The position numbers and the translations under genes are program-made. A stretch of 64,000 bases of DNA, taken from positions 248,001 through 312,000 of the forward strand of contig NZ_FOEP01000001.1 of NCBI RefSeq assembly GCF_900110775.1. Reading direction: 5' to 3'. Below, one piece after another: positions 9,897 through 19,114 of the stretch (within the stretch, counting starts at the first letter, position 1; each line of letters starts with the position of its first letter). The notes beneath the pieces are model-generated. The model made no database searches, was not told the origin of the DNA, and worked only from the letters and a program-made list of their open reading frames with translations. The stretch comes from Thalassovita taeanensis (GTDB taxonomy: Bacteria > Pseudomonadota > Alphaproteobacteria > Rhodobacterales > Rhodobacteraceae).

Positions 9897-10358
9897 TTGA
9901 AGCTCAGTACCAAAGGTCGTTATGCCATGGTCGCATTGGTAGATATTGCCCTGCAGCCTAAGGGCGCGCTGGTCACATTGGGCGATATTGCGCGGCGGCA
10001 GGATATTTCGCTGCCCTATCTTGAGCAGTTGTTCGTCAAGCTGCGCCGGGCCGGATTGGTCGAGTCGGTGCGCGGTCCCGGCGGTGGATACCGCTTGGCA
10101 CGCAATCCCAGCGAAATTCGGGTGGTTGAAGTTCTGAGTGCCGTGGATGAAAGCGTGGATGCGATGCACAAGGGGGCAGGTGCCTCGGGCGGGTTGTCGG
10201 GCAGCAAGGCGCAATCGGTGACCAACCGGCTGTGGCAGAGCCTGAGTGCGCATGTTTATGTGTTTTTGCATCAGGCGCGATTGTCCGATGTGATCGACAA
10301 TGCGCTGGCGCCGTGCCCGGCTGTGCCCTCGTTATTTTCTGTGGTGGATGAAGAATGA
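9897..10358 (+). CDS. iscR: Rrf2-family Fe-S regulator IscR (one-cysteine type)
   Basis: The 153-aa product starts M-K-L-S-T-K-G-R-Y-A-M-V-A-L and has the Rrf2 winged helix with the recognition region YLEQLFVKLRRAGLVES. It should repress the suf operon when holding an Fe-S cluster. The three clustered cysteines of enterobacterial IscR are absent; the only cysteine is near the C-terminus in ALAPCPAVP. This matches the type described for Rhodobacter sphaeroides IscR. The start is TTG 9897, preceded by AGGG and aligned with the family; upstream codons lack similarity. It heads the suf cluster and precedes the desulfurase by 76 bases. Confidence 0.9.
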   Translation: MKLSTKGRYAMVALVDIALQPKGALVTLGDIARRQDISLPYLEQLFVKLRRAGLVESVRGPGGGYRLARNPSEIRVVEVLSAVDESVDAMHKGAGASGGLSGSKAQSVTNRLWQSLSAHVYVFLHQARLSDVIDNALAPCPAVPSLFSVVDEE

Positions 10359-10382
10359 CCGATGCGGGACCCGAGGGGGCAG

Positions 10383-10420
10383 GACGCCTCCGGCGGGAGT
10401 ATTTTGGTCAGAAAGAAACC
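10383..10420 (+). repeat. dispersed intergenic repeat, copy B
   Basis: GACGCCTCCGGCGGGAGTAT continues TTTGGTCAGAAAGAAACC. It contains a small CGCC-TCC-GGCG hairpin and a T-rich tail. It lies between iscR and the desulfurase gene, just before that gene's ribosome-binding site, and closely matches copy C at 41181-41221. Confidence 0.7.
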
Positions 10421-10434
10421 AAGGGGGCGGATCT

Positions 10435-11478
10435 GTGAGCCGGGCCTATCTGGATTTCAACGCGACGACGCCGCTGCGGGCTGAGGCGCGGGCGGCGATG
10501 ATCGCGGCGATGGATGTGGTCGGCAACCCGTCGAGCGTACACGCCGAAGGGCGCGCGGCCAAGGCCGTGGTGGAAAAGGCGCGGGCGCAGGTGGCGGCGG
10601 CATTGGGCGCGGAAGGGGCGGATATCATTTTCACCTCGGGCGCGACCGAAGCGGCGGCGCTGATCTGTGCCGGGCGCGGCTTGCTGGGGGCTGAGGTCGA
10701 GCATGAGGCGGTGGCGGCCTGGGTTGAAACCAACCTGCCGGTTGATGCGTTGGGCCGGGTGGCTGTCAGCGATCCGGCGCGATCGGTCTTGCAGCTGGCG
10801 AATTCGGAAACCGGCGTGGTGCAGGACCTGCCCGAGGGGCTGGCCGTCAGTGACATGACGCAGGGGTTTGGCAAATTGCCGCTGGCGTTCAACTGGTCGG
10901 GGGCGCAGGCGGCGCTGGTCTCGGCGCACAAGCTGGGCGGGCCGAAGGGTGTGGGGGCGCTGGTGATCCGGCGCGGCACCGATCTGGCGGCACAGATGAA
11001 GGGCGGCGGGCAGGAAATGGGTCGGCGTGCGGGCACCGAGAACGTGATTGGCATCGCCGGATTTGGCGCGGCGGCAGAAGCAGCAGCGCGTGACCTTGCG
11101 GAAGGTCGCTGGGCCCGTGTCGAAGCCTTGCGAAATTCGCTTGAGGCCGCCATTGAGGCCGGGGCAAAGGATACTATTTTTGTTGGGAAAGCCACTGCGC
11201 GCCTGCCCAACACCAGTTGCATCGCCACGCCGGGGTGGAAGGGCGAAACTCAGGTGATGCAGATGGATCTGGCGGGCTTTGCGGTTTCCGCGGGCAGTGC
11301 GTGCTCCAGCGGCAAGGTCCGCGCCAGCCGGGTGCTGCGCGCAATGGGGTATGGTGACGATCTGGCCGGGGGCGCGATCCGCGTGTCGCTGGGGTTGGAA
11401 AGCACCGAAGAGGATGTGATGCGCTTTGCCGATATCTGGCTGGCGAAACGACAGAAATTCAACGCCCGTGCGGCGTGA
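10435..11478 (+). CDS. cysteine desulfurase, IscS/NifS type
   Basis: PLP enzyme that removes sulfur from cysteine for Fe-S cluster building. The product is 347 aa, shorter than typical IscS. The PLP lysine is K166 in [10 protein letters not shown] and the persulfide cysteine is C290 in GSACSSGK. The start is GTG 10435 ([12 protein letters not shown]), with a G-rich ribosome site GGGGGCGG. This is a class I desulfurase; a class II enzyme (sufS) closes the same cluster, so the locus encodes two sulfur donors. Confidence 0.92.
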   Translation: MSRAYLDFNATTPLRAEARAAMIAAMDVVGNPSSVHAEGRAAKAVVEKARAQVAAALGAEGADIIFTSGATEAAALICAGRGLLGAEVEHEAVAAWVETNLPVDALGRVAVSDPARSVLQLANSETGVVQDLPEGLAVSDMTQGFGKLPLAFNWSGAQAALVSAHKLGGPKGVGALVIRRGTDLAAQMKGGGQEMGRRAGTENVIGIAGFGAAAEAAARDLAEGRWARVEALRNSLEAAIEAGAKDTIFVGKATARLPNTSCIATPGWKGETQVMQMDLAGFAVSAGSACSSGKVRASRVLRAMGYGDDLAGGAIRVSLGLESTEEDVMRFADIWLAKRQKFNARAA

Positions 11479-11503
11479 CACAAGACGCGAACAGGAGACG
11501 GAT

Positions 11504-13027
11504 ATGGCTGCTTTGGACGAGACACAGGTAAAAGAGGGCGTCGATCAGGAAACGGTCGATGCGGTGCGCGAGGTCGGTGGCAGCTATAAATACGGCTGGG
11601 AAACCGAGATCGAGATGGAATACGCCCCCAAGGGCGTGAACCCCGATATCGTGCGCCTGATCAGCGGCAAGAATGAAGAACCGCAGTGGATGACCGACTG
11701 GCGGCTTCAGGCGCTGGAGCGTTGGGTCAAGATGAAAGAGCCCAACTGGGCGATGGTGCATTACCCTGAGATCGATTTTCAGGACCTGTATTACTATGCC
11801 CGGCCCAAAAGCATGGAGGTCAAGCCCAAGTCGCTGGACGAGGTCGACCCCAAGCTGCTGGCGACCTATGCCAAGCTGGGCATTCCGCTGAAGGAACAGA
11901 TGATCCTGGCCGGGGTCGAGGGCGCCGAAGACATGCCCGCCGAGGGCCGCAAGGTCGCGGTCGATGCGGTGTTTGACAGCGTCAGCGTCGGCACGACGTT
12001 TCAGGCCGAGCTGAAGAAAGCCGGCGTGATCTTCTGCTCGATTTCCGAGGCGATCCGCGACCACCCCGAGTTGGTCAAGAAATACCTCGGCACCGTCGTG
12101 CCGCAGTCGGATAACTTCTATGCCACGCTGAACTCGGCGGTGTTTTCCGACGGCTCGTTCGTCTATGTGCCGCCCGGCGTGCGCTGCCCGATGGAGCTTT
12201 CGACCTATTTCCGCATCAACGCCGAAAACACCGGCCAGTTTGAGCGCACGCTGATCATCGCCGACAAGGGCTCTTACGTCAGCTATCTGGAAGGCTGCAC
12301 CGCGCCGAAACGCGATGTGGCTCAGCTGCATGCCGCCGTGGTGGAAATCATCATCGAAGAAGACGCCGAGGTGAAATATTCCACGGTGCAGAACTGGTAT
12401 CCCGGCGACGAAGAAGGCAAGGGCGGCATCTATAACTTCGTCACCAAGCGCGCCGATTGCCGCGGCGACCGCGCCAAGGTGATGTGGACGCAGGTTGAAA
12501 CCGGCTCGGCTGTGACCTGGAAATACCCGTCGTGCATCCTGCGCGGCGATGACAGCCAGGGCGAATTCTACTCGATCGCCATCGCCAACAACATGCAGCA
12601 GGCCGATACCGGCACCAAGATGATCCACCTGGGCAAGAACACCAAGTCGCGCATCGTGTCCAAAGGCATCAGCGCCGGCAAGGCGCAGAACACCTATCGT
12701 GGTCTGGTCTCGATGCACCCCAAGGCGCAGCACGGCCGCAACTATACCCAATGCGACAGCTTGCTGATTGGCGGCAATTGCGGCGCCCACACGGTGCCCT
12801 ACATCGAGGTGCGCAACAACACCGCGCGCGTCGAACACGAGGCCACCACCAGCAAGGTGGACGACGAGCAACTGTTCTACTGCCGTCAGCGCGGTATGGA
12901 TGAAGAAGAGGCCGTGGCGCTGGTCGTCAACGGCTTCTGCAAAGACGTGTTGCAGGCGCTGCCGATGGAGTTCGCCATGGAAGCCCAGCAGTTGGTCGCG
13001 ATTTCGCTGGAAGGGTCGGTGGGCTAG
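11504..13027 (+). CDS. sufB: Fe-S scaffold subunit SufB
   Basis: Core of the SufBCD scaffold on which clusters are assembled. The product is 507 aa, full length for the long SufB form, starting [20 protein letters not shown] with AGGAG upstream. Family hallmarks visible include [37 protein letters not shown] and the C-terminal [20 protein letters not shown] segment. It follows the desulfurase by 25 bases. Confidence 0.97.
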   Translation: MAALDETQVKEGVDQETVDAVREVGGSYKYGWETEIEMEYAPKGVNPDIVRLISGKNEEPQWMTDWRLQALERWVKMKEPNWAMVHYPEIDFQDLYYYARPKSMEVKPKSLDEVDPKLLATYAKLGIPLKEQMILAGVEGAEDMPAEGRKVAVDAVFDSVSVGTTFQAELKKAGVIFCSISEAIRDHPELVKKYLGTVVPQSDNFYATLNSAVFSDGSFVYVPPGVRCPMELSTYFRINAENTGQFERTLIIADKGSYVSYLEGCTAPKRDVAQLHAAVVEIIIEEDAEVKYSTVQNWYPGDEEGKGGIYNFVTKRADCRGDRAKVMWTQVETGSAVTWKYPSCILRGDDSQGEFYSIAIANNMQQADTGTKMIHLGKNTKSRIVSKGISAGKAQNTYRGLVSMHPKAQHGRNYTQCDSLLIGGNCGAHTVPYIEVRNNTARVEHEATTSKVDDEQLFYCRQRGMDEEEAVALVVNGFCKDVLQALPMEFAMEAQQLVAISLEGSVG

Positions 13028-13062
13028 GGCGCACGCGCCACGGCTTTCCGCAACGGAACGGT

Positions 13063-13938
13063 ATGAACATGCGCAGCGGTGATCTGATATCCTATCTGGC
13101 GGAGGGGCTTGCGCCCCTGCGGCAGGTAAGGATTGCCGATGTGGGGGCCAACCCGATCGAGGCGCCGCCGTACCGCGCGCTGGCCCGCGCCGGGCTGGCA
13201 GAGGTCTGGGGCTTTGAACCCAACCCAGAAGCCCATGCAGCCCTGATGGCGCAGAAACCCGATTGGCTGCATGTGCTGGACAAGGCCGTGGGGTTTCCGG
13301 GCAAGGCCGTGTTCAACGCCTATCCGGCTTCGGAAATGTCCTCGGTTTATAAACTGAGCGCAAAAAGCATTGGCTATCTGGGGCATTTCAAGCGGCACCT
13401 GAACACCGAAACCGAACTGCCGGTGGACTTGCACGCGCTGGATGACCTTGAGGCGCTGCCGCAGCTTGACCTGCTCAAGATTGATGCGCAGGGGTCGGAA
13501 TATGCGGTGATTTCCAGCGCACGCGACAAGCTGGCGCAAGCCGTCGCCGTGGTGGCCGAGATGCGGTTTTACCGGCTCTATGACGGTGAACCGATGTTGA
13601 ACGAGTTGGACGAGGAACTGCGCGCGCAGGGCTTTGTGCTGCACCGGTTCCTGCATCAGAAAACCCGGATGCTGCGGCATTCGCAGGCCGATCGCGTGGA
13701 CCGCAAGGCGATGGGCAGCCAGTTGATAGATGGCGACGCGGTCTATATCCGCAGCTTTGAGGATCGCAAAGGCTGGTCCGATGACCAACTGGCGCATCTG
13801 GCCTTGCTGGCGTGCGCCGTGTTCGACAGCCACGACCTGACGTTGCTGTGTCTGGATGAATTGGCCACGCGCGGTCGGGTCGATGCGGCCATGGCGGCGG
13901 GCTATGTCGATCTGTTGCCAAAGGGGTTGCGCGCATGA
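13063..13938 (+). CDS. FkbM-family methyltransferase within the suf cluster
   Basis: The 291-aa product has an S-adenosylmethionine-binding fold: IADVGANPIEAPPYR as the glycine-rich loop and LDLLKIDAQGSEYAVI as the FkbM-type motif. Substrate unknown; relatives O-methylate sugars or small molecules. It lies between sufB and sufC with 35 bases after sufB, so it is probably transcribed with the suf genes, although no Fe-S role is evident. ATG 13069 is an alternative start. Confidence 0.8.
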   Translation: MNMRSGDLISYLAEGLAPLRQVRIADVGANPIEAPPYRALARAGLAEVWGFEPNPEAHAALMAQKPDWLHVLDKAVGFPGKAVFNAYPASEMSSVYKLSAKSIGYLGHFKRHLNTETELPVDLHALDDLEALPQLDLLKIDAQGSEYAVISSARDKLAQAVAVVAEMRFYRLYDGEPMLNELDEELRAQGFVLHRFLHQKTRMLRHSQADRVDRKAMGSQLIDGDAVYIRSFEDRKGWSDDQLAHLALLACAVFDSHDLTLLCLDELATRGRVDAAMAAGYVDLLPKGLRA

Positions 13939-13970
13939 TGGGCGCCGCGAAAACCTGTGTATCCCGCGTA

Positions 13971-14008
13971 TGCATCTTATGTGCATGTGATGTGCATGCT
14001 GCGTGCAT
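13971..14008. repeat. 11-base-period array of TGCAT (four copies)
   Basis: TGCAT occurs at 13971, 13982, 13993 and 14004, exactly 11 bases apart, with diverged six-base spacers. It ends 33 bases before the ybjQ start. This could be a helically phased binding array or a short-repeat expansion. Confidence 0.7.
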
Positions 14009-14041
14009 CCCGATTTTCAACGAATTTCACGGAGCGTTTCG

Positions 14042-14356
14042 ATGATCATCACCACTACGAATTTCATCGAAGGTCACAAGATCGTCGACTATCGCGGCAT
14101 CGTCGTGGGTGAGGCGATCATGGGCGCCAACGTCGTGCGCGATCTGTTTGCCAGCATCACCGATATCGTCGGCGGGCGCTCGGGCGCCTATGAAAGCAAG
14201 CTGCAAGATGCCCGCGACACCGCGCTGCGCGAGCTGGAACAACGTGCGGCAGCATTGGGGGCCACGGCGGTGGTCGGCGTCGATCTCGATTACGAGGTCG
14301 TGGGCAACTCCATGCTGATGGTTTCGGCCTCTGGCACCGCTGTGGTTGTGGAATAA
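14042..14356 (+). CDS. ybjQ: YbjQ/UPF0145 family protein
   Basis: The 104-aa product is of the UPF0145 (YbjQ, so-called heavy-metal-binding) family: [20 protein letters not shown], then [15 protein letters not shown], and the conserved [14 protein letters not shown]. Family members form pentamers and have no established reaction. The ATG at 14042 has a GGAG site. It lies inside the suf cluster; the 11-base-period array is directly upstream. Confidence 0.88.
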   Translation: MIITTTNFIEGHKIVDYRGIVVGEAIMGANVVRDLFASITDIVGGRSGAYESKLQDARDTALRELEQRAAALGATAVVGVDLDYEVVGNSMLMVSASGTAVVVE

Positions 14357-14627
14357 GCCTTTGGAACGCATGCTAAATATCCCGGATCGGCCCGATCTGG
14401 CCCTGCCCAAAGGCCGGGCTCAGGTTGGCGCGGCGGACATCGGCCCGACCCGCAAGCGGTTTCACGAGGTCGCGAAATTTCTGGGCAGTCCTGCCCAAAC
14501 TGGCCGGGCGCATGGCCCGGTTTGATCTGACACCCACCCCCGTTCCGGCCGATCGGCTGCTGCGGGTGGTGCAACTGATGATGCGCCCCTGAGGGGGCGG
14601 ACGAGCGAACAGGAAAAGGAAGACAAC
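14357..14627. other. 271-base gap inside the suf cluster
   Basis: No recognisable gene. Two short plus-strand frames overlap: 14370-14525 (51 aa, MLNIPDRPDLALPKG...) and 14512-14592 (MARFDLTPTPVPADRLLR...). Neither has a clear ribosome site, and I cannot place either in a family. It may be a decayed small gene or the sufC leader. Confidence 0.35.
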
Positions 14628-15383
14628 ATGTTGGAAATCAAGAACCTTCAGGTCAAACTTGAAGATGAGGACAAGCAGATCCTCAAAGGGCTGAACCTGA
14701 CCGTCGAGACCGGCAAAGTACATGCGATCATGGGGCCGAACGGATCGGGTAAATCAACGCTGTCCTATGTTCTGTCCGGCAAGGATGGATACGAGGTGAC
14801 TGGCGGCGAGGCCCTGCTGGAAGGTAAAGAGCTTCTGGATATGGAGCCCGAAGATCGCGCTGCGGCTGGGCTGTTTCTGGCGTTCCAATACCCGGTCGAA
14901 ATCCCCGGCGTGGGCAACATGACGTTTCTACGCACAGCCGTAAACGCACAGCGCAAAGCCCGCGGTGAAGAGGAAATGAGCGCGGCTGAATTCCTCAAGG
15001 TGGTGCGTGCCAAGGCCAAGACGCTGAAGATCGACGCTGACATGCTGAAGCGTCCGGTCAACGTCGGCTTCTCCGGCGGCGAGAAAAAGCGTAACGAAAT
15101 CCTTCAGATGGCGATGCTTGAGCCAAAAATGTGCATCCTTGATGAAACCGATTCCGGTCTGGATGTCGACGCGATGAAACTGGTGGCCGAAGGCGTAAAC
15201 GCACTGCGCAGCGAAGGCCGCTCGTTCCTGGTGATCACGCATTATCAGCGCCTGCTGGACCATATCAAGCCGGACGTGGTGCACATCATGGCCGATGGTC
15301 GGATCGTCAAAACCGGCGGGCCGGAATTGGCGCTTGAGGTCGAACAGAACGGCTATGCCGATATTCTGGCGGAGGTGATGTAA
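14628..15383 (+). CDS. sufC: Fe-S assembly ATPase SufC
   Basis: ABC-type ATPase of the SufBCD scaffold complex. The product is 251 aa with Walker A GPNGSGKST (36-44), the SufC-typical signature FSGGEKKRNEI and the Walker B region CILDETDSGLD. An AGGAAAAGGAAG site precedes the ATG. Its stop overlaps the sufD start by one base (TAATG), indicating translational coupling. Confidence 0.97.
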   Translation: MLEIKNLQVKLEDEDKQILKGLNLTVETGKVHAIMGPNGSGKSTLSYVLSGKDGYEVTGGEALLEGKELLDMEPEDRAAAGLFLAFQYPVEIPGVGNMTFLRTAVNAQRKARGEEEMSAAEFLKVVRAKAKTLKIDADMLKRPVNVGFSGGEKKRNEILQMAMLEPKMCILDETDSGLDVDAMKLVAEGVNALRSEGRSFLVITHYQRLLDHIKPDVVHIMADGRIVKTGGPELALEVEQNGYADILAEVM

Positions 15384-16672
15384 TGGCGGTGGCTGAGGCA
15401 AAGCTAGACGCGACCGAAGCGCGGCTTTCGGCGCTGACCCTGCCTGAGGGCGCGGCATGGCTGACCGGGTTGCGGCAGGCGGCACTGGCGCGGGTGCGGG
15501 CGATGGGCCTGCCTACGCGGCGCGATGAATATTGGAAATACACCCGACCCGAAACGCTGGTTCAACCCGAGGCGCCACAGGCGGCCTTGTTCGACGTCAG
15601 CGATGAGGCGCCGATTTTTGGCGCTATCGACCGGATCAAGATCGTGTTCGTCGATGGCGTTTTCGATCCTGCCGCCTCGGATGATCTATCGCTTGCCGGG
15701 GTCGAGATCGAACGTCTGGAAACCGCGGCGGCCAAGGACATTCATTGGGCCAAGGACGTGTATGGCGCTTTGGAAATCAATGGGCAGACACCGGTCGCAC
15801 GGCCTCTTGCGGCGCTGAACTCGGCGTTTGCGACCGATGGTATTCTGATCCGCGTGACGGGCAAAGCAGCAAAGCCGATCAGCCTCGTGTATCATCACAG
15901 ATCCGAAACCTCTGACGTGATGATGCATCATGTGATCCGGCTGGAAGATGGGGCCGAACTGACGGTTCTGGAAAACGGTCCGGCGGCGGCACGGTTCAAC
16001 AAGGTGATGGAAGTGGACGTGGCCGATGGCGCGAAGTTCCACCACATCCGCGCGCAGGGCCGCGACCACGAACGTCGGGCCGCGACGCATATCTTCGCCC
16101 GACTGGGGGCGGAAAGCCTGTTCAAGTCCTTCACCGTGACCGCCAATGGCGTGATGACACGCAACGACTGCGTGATCGAGCTGACCGGCGATGACGCGGT
16201 GGCGCATGTCGCGGGGGCCGCGATGGGCGACGGCGATTTTCACCACGACGACACCGTGTTCATCACCCACGACGCGGTGGGTTGCGAAAGCCGTCAGGTG
16301 TTCAAGAAGGTGCTGCGCAACGGGGCGACCGGTGTGTTTCAGGGCAAAATTCTGGTCAAGAAGGACGCTCAGAAAACCGACGGCTATCAGATCAGCCAAT
16401 CGTTGCTGCTGGATGGCGACAGTCAGTTTCTGGCCAAACCCGAGCTTGAAATCTATGCCGATGACGTGGCCTGTTCGCACGGGTCCACTTCGGGGGCGAT
16501 CGACGAAGAGGCGCTGTTCTATCTGAAAACGCGCGGGGTTCCGACCGCGCAGGCGACGGATCTGCTGGTTCTGGCGTTTCTGGCCGAAGCGGTGGATGAG
16601 ATCGAAGATGACGTCCTGCGTGGCGAAATCACCGGTCGGTTGGATGCCTGGCTAAGCCGCAGGCGCGGCTGA
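15383..16672 (+). CDS. sufD: Fe-S assembly protein SufD
   Basis: Partner of SufB in the scaffold. The product is 429 aa with the SufB/D beta-helix core. The C-terminal family segment EIYADDVACSHGSTSGAIDE, containing the conserved Cys-Ser-His, is visible, as is YWKYTRPE near the N-terminus. It overlaps sufC by one base, and the following membrane-protein gene begins in its stop codon (TGATG). Confidence 0.96.
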   Translation: MAVAEAKLDATEARLSALTLPEGAAWLTGLRQAALARVRAMGLPTRRDEYWKYTRPETLVQPEAPQAALFDVSDEAPIFGAIDRIKIVFVDGVFDPAASDDLSLAGVEIERLETAAAKDIHWAKDVYGALEINGQTPVARPLAALNSAFATDGILIRVTGKAAKPISLVYHHRSETSDVMMHHVIRLEDGAELTVLENGPAAARFNKVMEVDVADGAKFHHIRAQGRDHERRAATHIFARLGAESLFKSFTVTANGVMTRNDCVIELTGDDAVAHVAGAAMGDGDFHHDDTVFITHDAVGCESRQVFKKVLRNGATGVFQGKILVKKDAQKTDGYQISQSLLLDGDSQFLAKPELEIYADDVACSHGSTSGAIDEEALFYLKTRGVPTAQATDLLVLAFLAEAVDEIEDDVLRGEITGRLDAWLSRRRG

Positions 16673-17160
16673 TGGCCGTGACCCGAGAGATCATGGCCAC
16701 CTATCGTGGACCGGGCCGGGTGATCGGCCGGTTGCTTGGAATGGGGCTGCGTGAAGATCGTGCGCTGGCCATTCTGATGGCCGGTTGCGTCATCGTGTTT
16801 GTCGCGCAATGGCCACGGCTGGCCCGGCAGGCGCACCTGGAGGGGTCGGAGTTGAACATGCTGTTGGGTTCGACCTTGCTGGCCTGGGTCTTTGTCGCGC
16901 CGTTGATGCTGTATGTGCTGGCGCAGCTAAGCCACTGGATCGCGCGGGCAATCGGGGCCAAGGGCACGTCATTCGGCGCGCGTCTGGCGCTGTTCTGGGC
17001 GCTGCTTGCCGCGTCGCCGTTGATGCTGTTGTATGGGCTGATCGCTGGCTTTATCGGGCCGAGCGTGGGGCTTCAGGCCGTTGGCGTGCTGTGGCTGGCG
17101 GTGTTTGGCTGGTTCTGGCTGGCCGGGCTGTACCGCGCCGAATGGGGAGAGACCGCATGA
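16672..17160 (+). CDS. Yip1-like membrane protein, first of two in the suf operon
   Basis: A 162-aa integral membrane protein with about four hydrophobic helices (for example ILMAGCVIVFVAQW, TLLAWVFVAPLMLYVLAQL, LFWALLAASPLMLLYGLIAG, VGVLWLAVFGWFWLAGL). The layout resembles Yip1-domain proteins. Coupled to sufD by a one-base overlap and to the next gene by a four-base overlap. Function unknown; the tight coupling points to a role linked to Fe-S assembly. Confidence 0.75.
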   Translation: MAVTREIMATYRGPGRVIGRLLGMGLREDRALAILMAGCVIVFVAQWPRLARQAHLEGSELNMLLGSTLLAWVFVAPLMLYVLAQLSHWIARAIGAKGTSFGARLALFWALLAASPLMLLYGLIAGFIGPSVGLQAVGVLWLAVFGWFWLAGLYRAEWGETA

Positions 17161-17738
17161 CCTTGCCTGATGCTCAGGCGCTGACCGCGCAGACCCTGCG
17201 TGATCCGCGTGGCGCGGCGCGCACTTTGCTGGCGCTCCGGCTGAACACATCGGTGTTGTGGCCCGCGCTGGCGCTGATCGCGGTGCTGAATGCGGTTCTG
17301 CACGGGTTCACGCTTCTGACCTTGCCTTCGCCACAGATGTTGCCCGGAGTTCTGGGATCGCCGCTGCTGTTCGCGCTGTTCCTGGCGGGGGGGATGGTGA
17401 TTTCCACCTTCCTGCTGACTTGGATCGGTCAGGCCCTGGGCGGCAAGGCGCAGTTGGACGAGATTCTGGTACTGGTGGTCTGGGTACAGATGCTGCGGCT
17501 GGCTCTACAGGCTGTGGTGGTGCTTCTCTATTTTGTCCTGCCCGGTCTGGCCGATCTGGCCGCGATCGTCGCCGGGATTTTTGGCCTGTGGATCATGATT
17601 AATTTCATGGACGAAGCACAGGGATTTGGCTCAATCGGCAAATCCATCCTTGTTCTGGTGCTGGCGACGCTGGGTGTCGGATTTGGCCTATCCGTTTTTC
17701 TGCTCCTTCTGGGGGCCACTGCCATGGGGTTGTCCTGA
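17157..17738 (+). CDS. Yip1-domain membrane protein, second in the suf operon
   Basis: A 193-aa protein with about five membrane helices, starting MTLPDAQALTAQTLRDPRGA. The hydrophobic pattern and the GQALGGKAQLDEILVLVVWV segment are typical of Yip1-type proteins. The start overlaps the previous stop (ATGA), and sufS begins two bases after its stop, so it belongs to the same translation unit. It may form a complex with the preceding membrane protein; that is inference. Confidence 0.78.
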   Translation: MTLPDAQALTAQTLRDPRGAARTLLALRLNTSVLWPALALIAVLNAVLHGFTLLTLPSPQMLPGVLGSPLLFALFLAGGMVISTFLLTWIGQALGGKAQLDEILVLVVWVQMLRLALQAVVVLLYFVLPGLADLAAIVAGIFGLWIMINFMDEAQGFGSIGKSILVLVLATLGVGFGLSVFLLLLGATAMGLS

Positions 17739-17740
17739 CC

Positions 17741-18967
17741 ATGTACGATGTCGAAAAAATCCGCGCCGACTTTCCGATCCTGCACCGTCAGGTGAACGGC
17801 AAGCCGCTGGTCTATCTTGATAACGGCGCCTCGGCGCAAAAGCCGCAGGTGGTGATCGACGCGATCAGCCACGCCTACAGCCATGAATATTCCAATGTTC
17901 ACCGTGGCTTGCACTATCTTTCTAATCTAGCGACAGACAAATACGAAAGCGTCCGGGGCACCATCGCGCGCTTCCTTGGCGCGCCGGATGAAGATGAAAT
18001 CGTGCTGAATTCGGGCACCACCGAGGGGATCAACATGGTCGCCTATGGCTGGGCGATGCCCCGGCTTCAGGCGGGCGACGAGATCATTTTGAGCGTGATG
18101 GAGCATCACGCCAATATCGTGCCCTGGCATTTCTTGCGCGAACGTCAGGGCGTGGTGCTCAAGTGGGTCGAAACCGACGACAGCGGCGCATTGGACCCAC
18201 AGGCGGTCATTGACGCCATCACGCCACGCACAAAACTTATCGCCGTTACCCACGTTTCCAATGTGTTGGGGACCGTTGTTGATGTAAAATCCATCTGCAC
18301 GGCGGCGCATGACAGGGGGGTTCCGGTGCTGGTTGACGGCTCCCAAGGCGCGGTGCACATGCCGGTGGATGTCAAAGATATGGGCTGTGATTTCTATGCG
18401 ATCACCGGTCACAAGCTCTATGGCCCGTCCGGGTCCGGCGCAATCTATGTCCGCAAAGAGCGCATGGCCGAAATGCGCCCCTTCATGGGCGGTGGCGATA
18501 TGATCCGCGAGGTGACCCGCGACACCGTCACCTATAACGACCCGCCGATGAAGTTCGAGGCCGGCACGCCAGGCATCGTGCAGACCATCGGGCTGGGCGT
18601 GGCACTGGACTACATGATGGATCTGGGGATGCAGAACATCGCTGCGCACGAGGCTGATCTGGCCGCCTATGCGGAGCAACGGCTGACGGGGCTGAACTGG
18701 ATCTCGGTGCAAGGGCAGGCGGCGGGCAAGGCGGCGATCTTCTCGTTCACCATGCAAGGCTCGGCGCATGCGCATGACATCTCAACGATTCTGGACAAGA
18801 AAGGCGTCGCCGTGCGTGCGGGTCAACATTGCGCCGGGCCGTTGATGGACCATTTGGGCGTTTCGGCCACATGCCGCGCCTCTTTTGGTCTCTATAACAC
18901 CCGCGCCGAGGTGGACGCGCTGATCGACGCGCTTGAACTGGCGCATGACCTGTTCGGCGACGCGTAA
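17741..18967 (+). CDS. sufS: class II cysteine desulfurase SufS
   Basis: PLP enzyme feeding persulfide to SufBCD. The product is 408 aa. K225 in GHKLYGPSG binds PLP and C364 in RAGQHCAG carries the persulfide. The start is ATG 17741. SufE or SufU acceptors are not in the window. It is the last suf gene here: sufT and an A-type carrier, which follow sufS in Rhodobacter sphaeroides as I recall, are absent, and a tRNA gene follows instead. Confidence 0.96.
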   Translation: MYDVEKIRADFPILHRQVNGKPLVYLDNGASAQKPQVVIDAISHAYSHEYSNVHRGLHYLSNLATDKYESVRGTIARFLGAPDEDEIVLNSGTTEGINMVAYGWAMPRLQAGDEIILSVMEHHANIVPWHFLRERQGVVLKWVETDDSGALDPQAVIDAITPRTKLIAVTHVSNVLGTVVDVKSICTAAHDRGVPVLVDGSQGAVHMPVDVKDMGCDFYAITGHKLYGPSGSGAIYVRKERMAEMRPFMGGGDMIREVTRDTVTYNDPPMKFEAGTPGIVQTIGLGVALDYMMDLGMQNIAAHEADLAAYAEQRLTGLNWISVQGQAAGKAAIFSFTMQGSAHAHDISTILDKKGVAVRAGQHCAGPLMDHLGVSATCRASFGLYNTRAEVDALIDALELAHDLFGDA

Positions 18968-18984
18968 CACGAAAAAATGACCGA

Positions 18985-19008
18985 GGGGCGCGTTACGGAT
19001 TGCGCCCC
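18985..19008 (+). terminator. hairpin after sufS
   Basis: GGGGCGC and GCGCCCC form a 7-bp stem 18 bases after the sufS stop. There is no U tract, so it is a weak or Rho-assisted terminator candidate. Confidence 0.4.
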
Positions 19009-19037
19009 GTCCGGCCATTGGGTAAAGACGCGCTCAG

Positions 19038-19114
<77 letters not shown>

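Noticed and set aside
14370-14592. Two overlapping short frames before sufC
   Set aside because: No clear ribosome site and no family for either; mentioned only as content of the gap.
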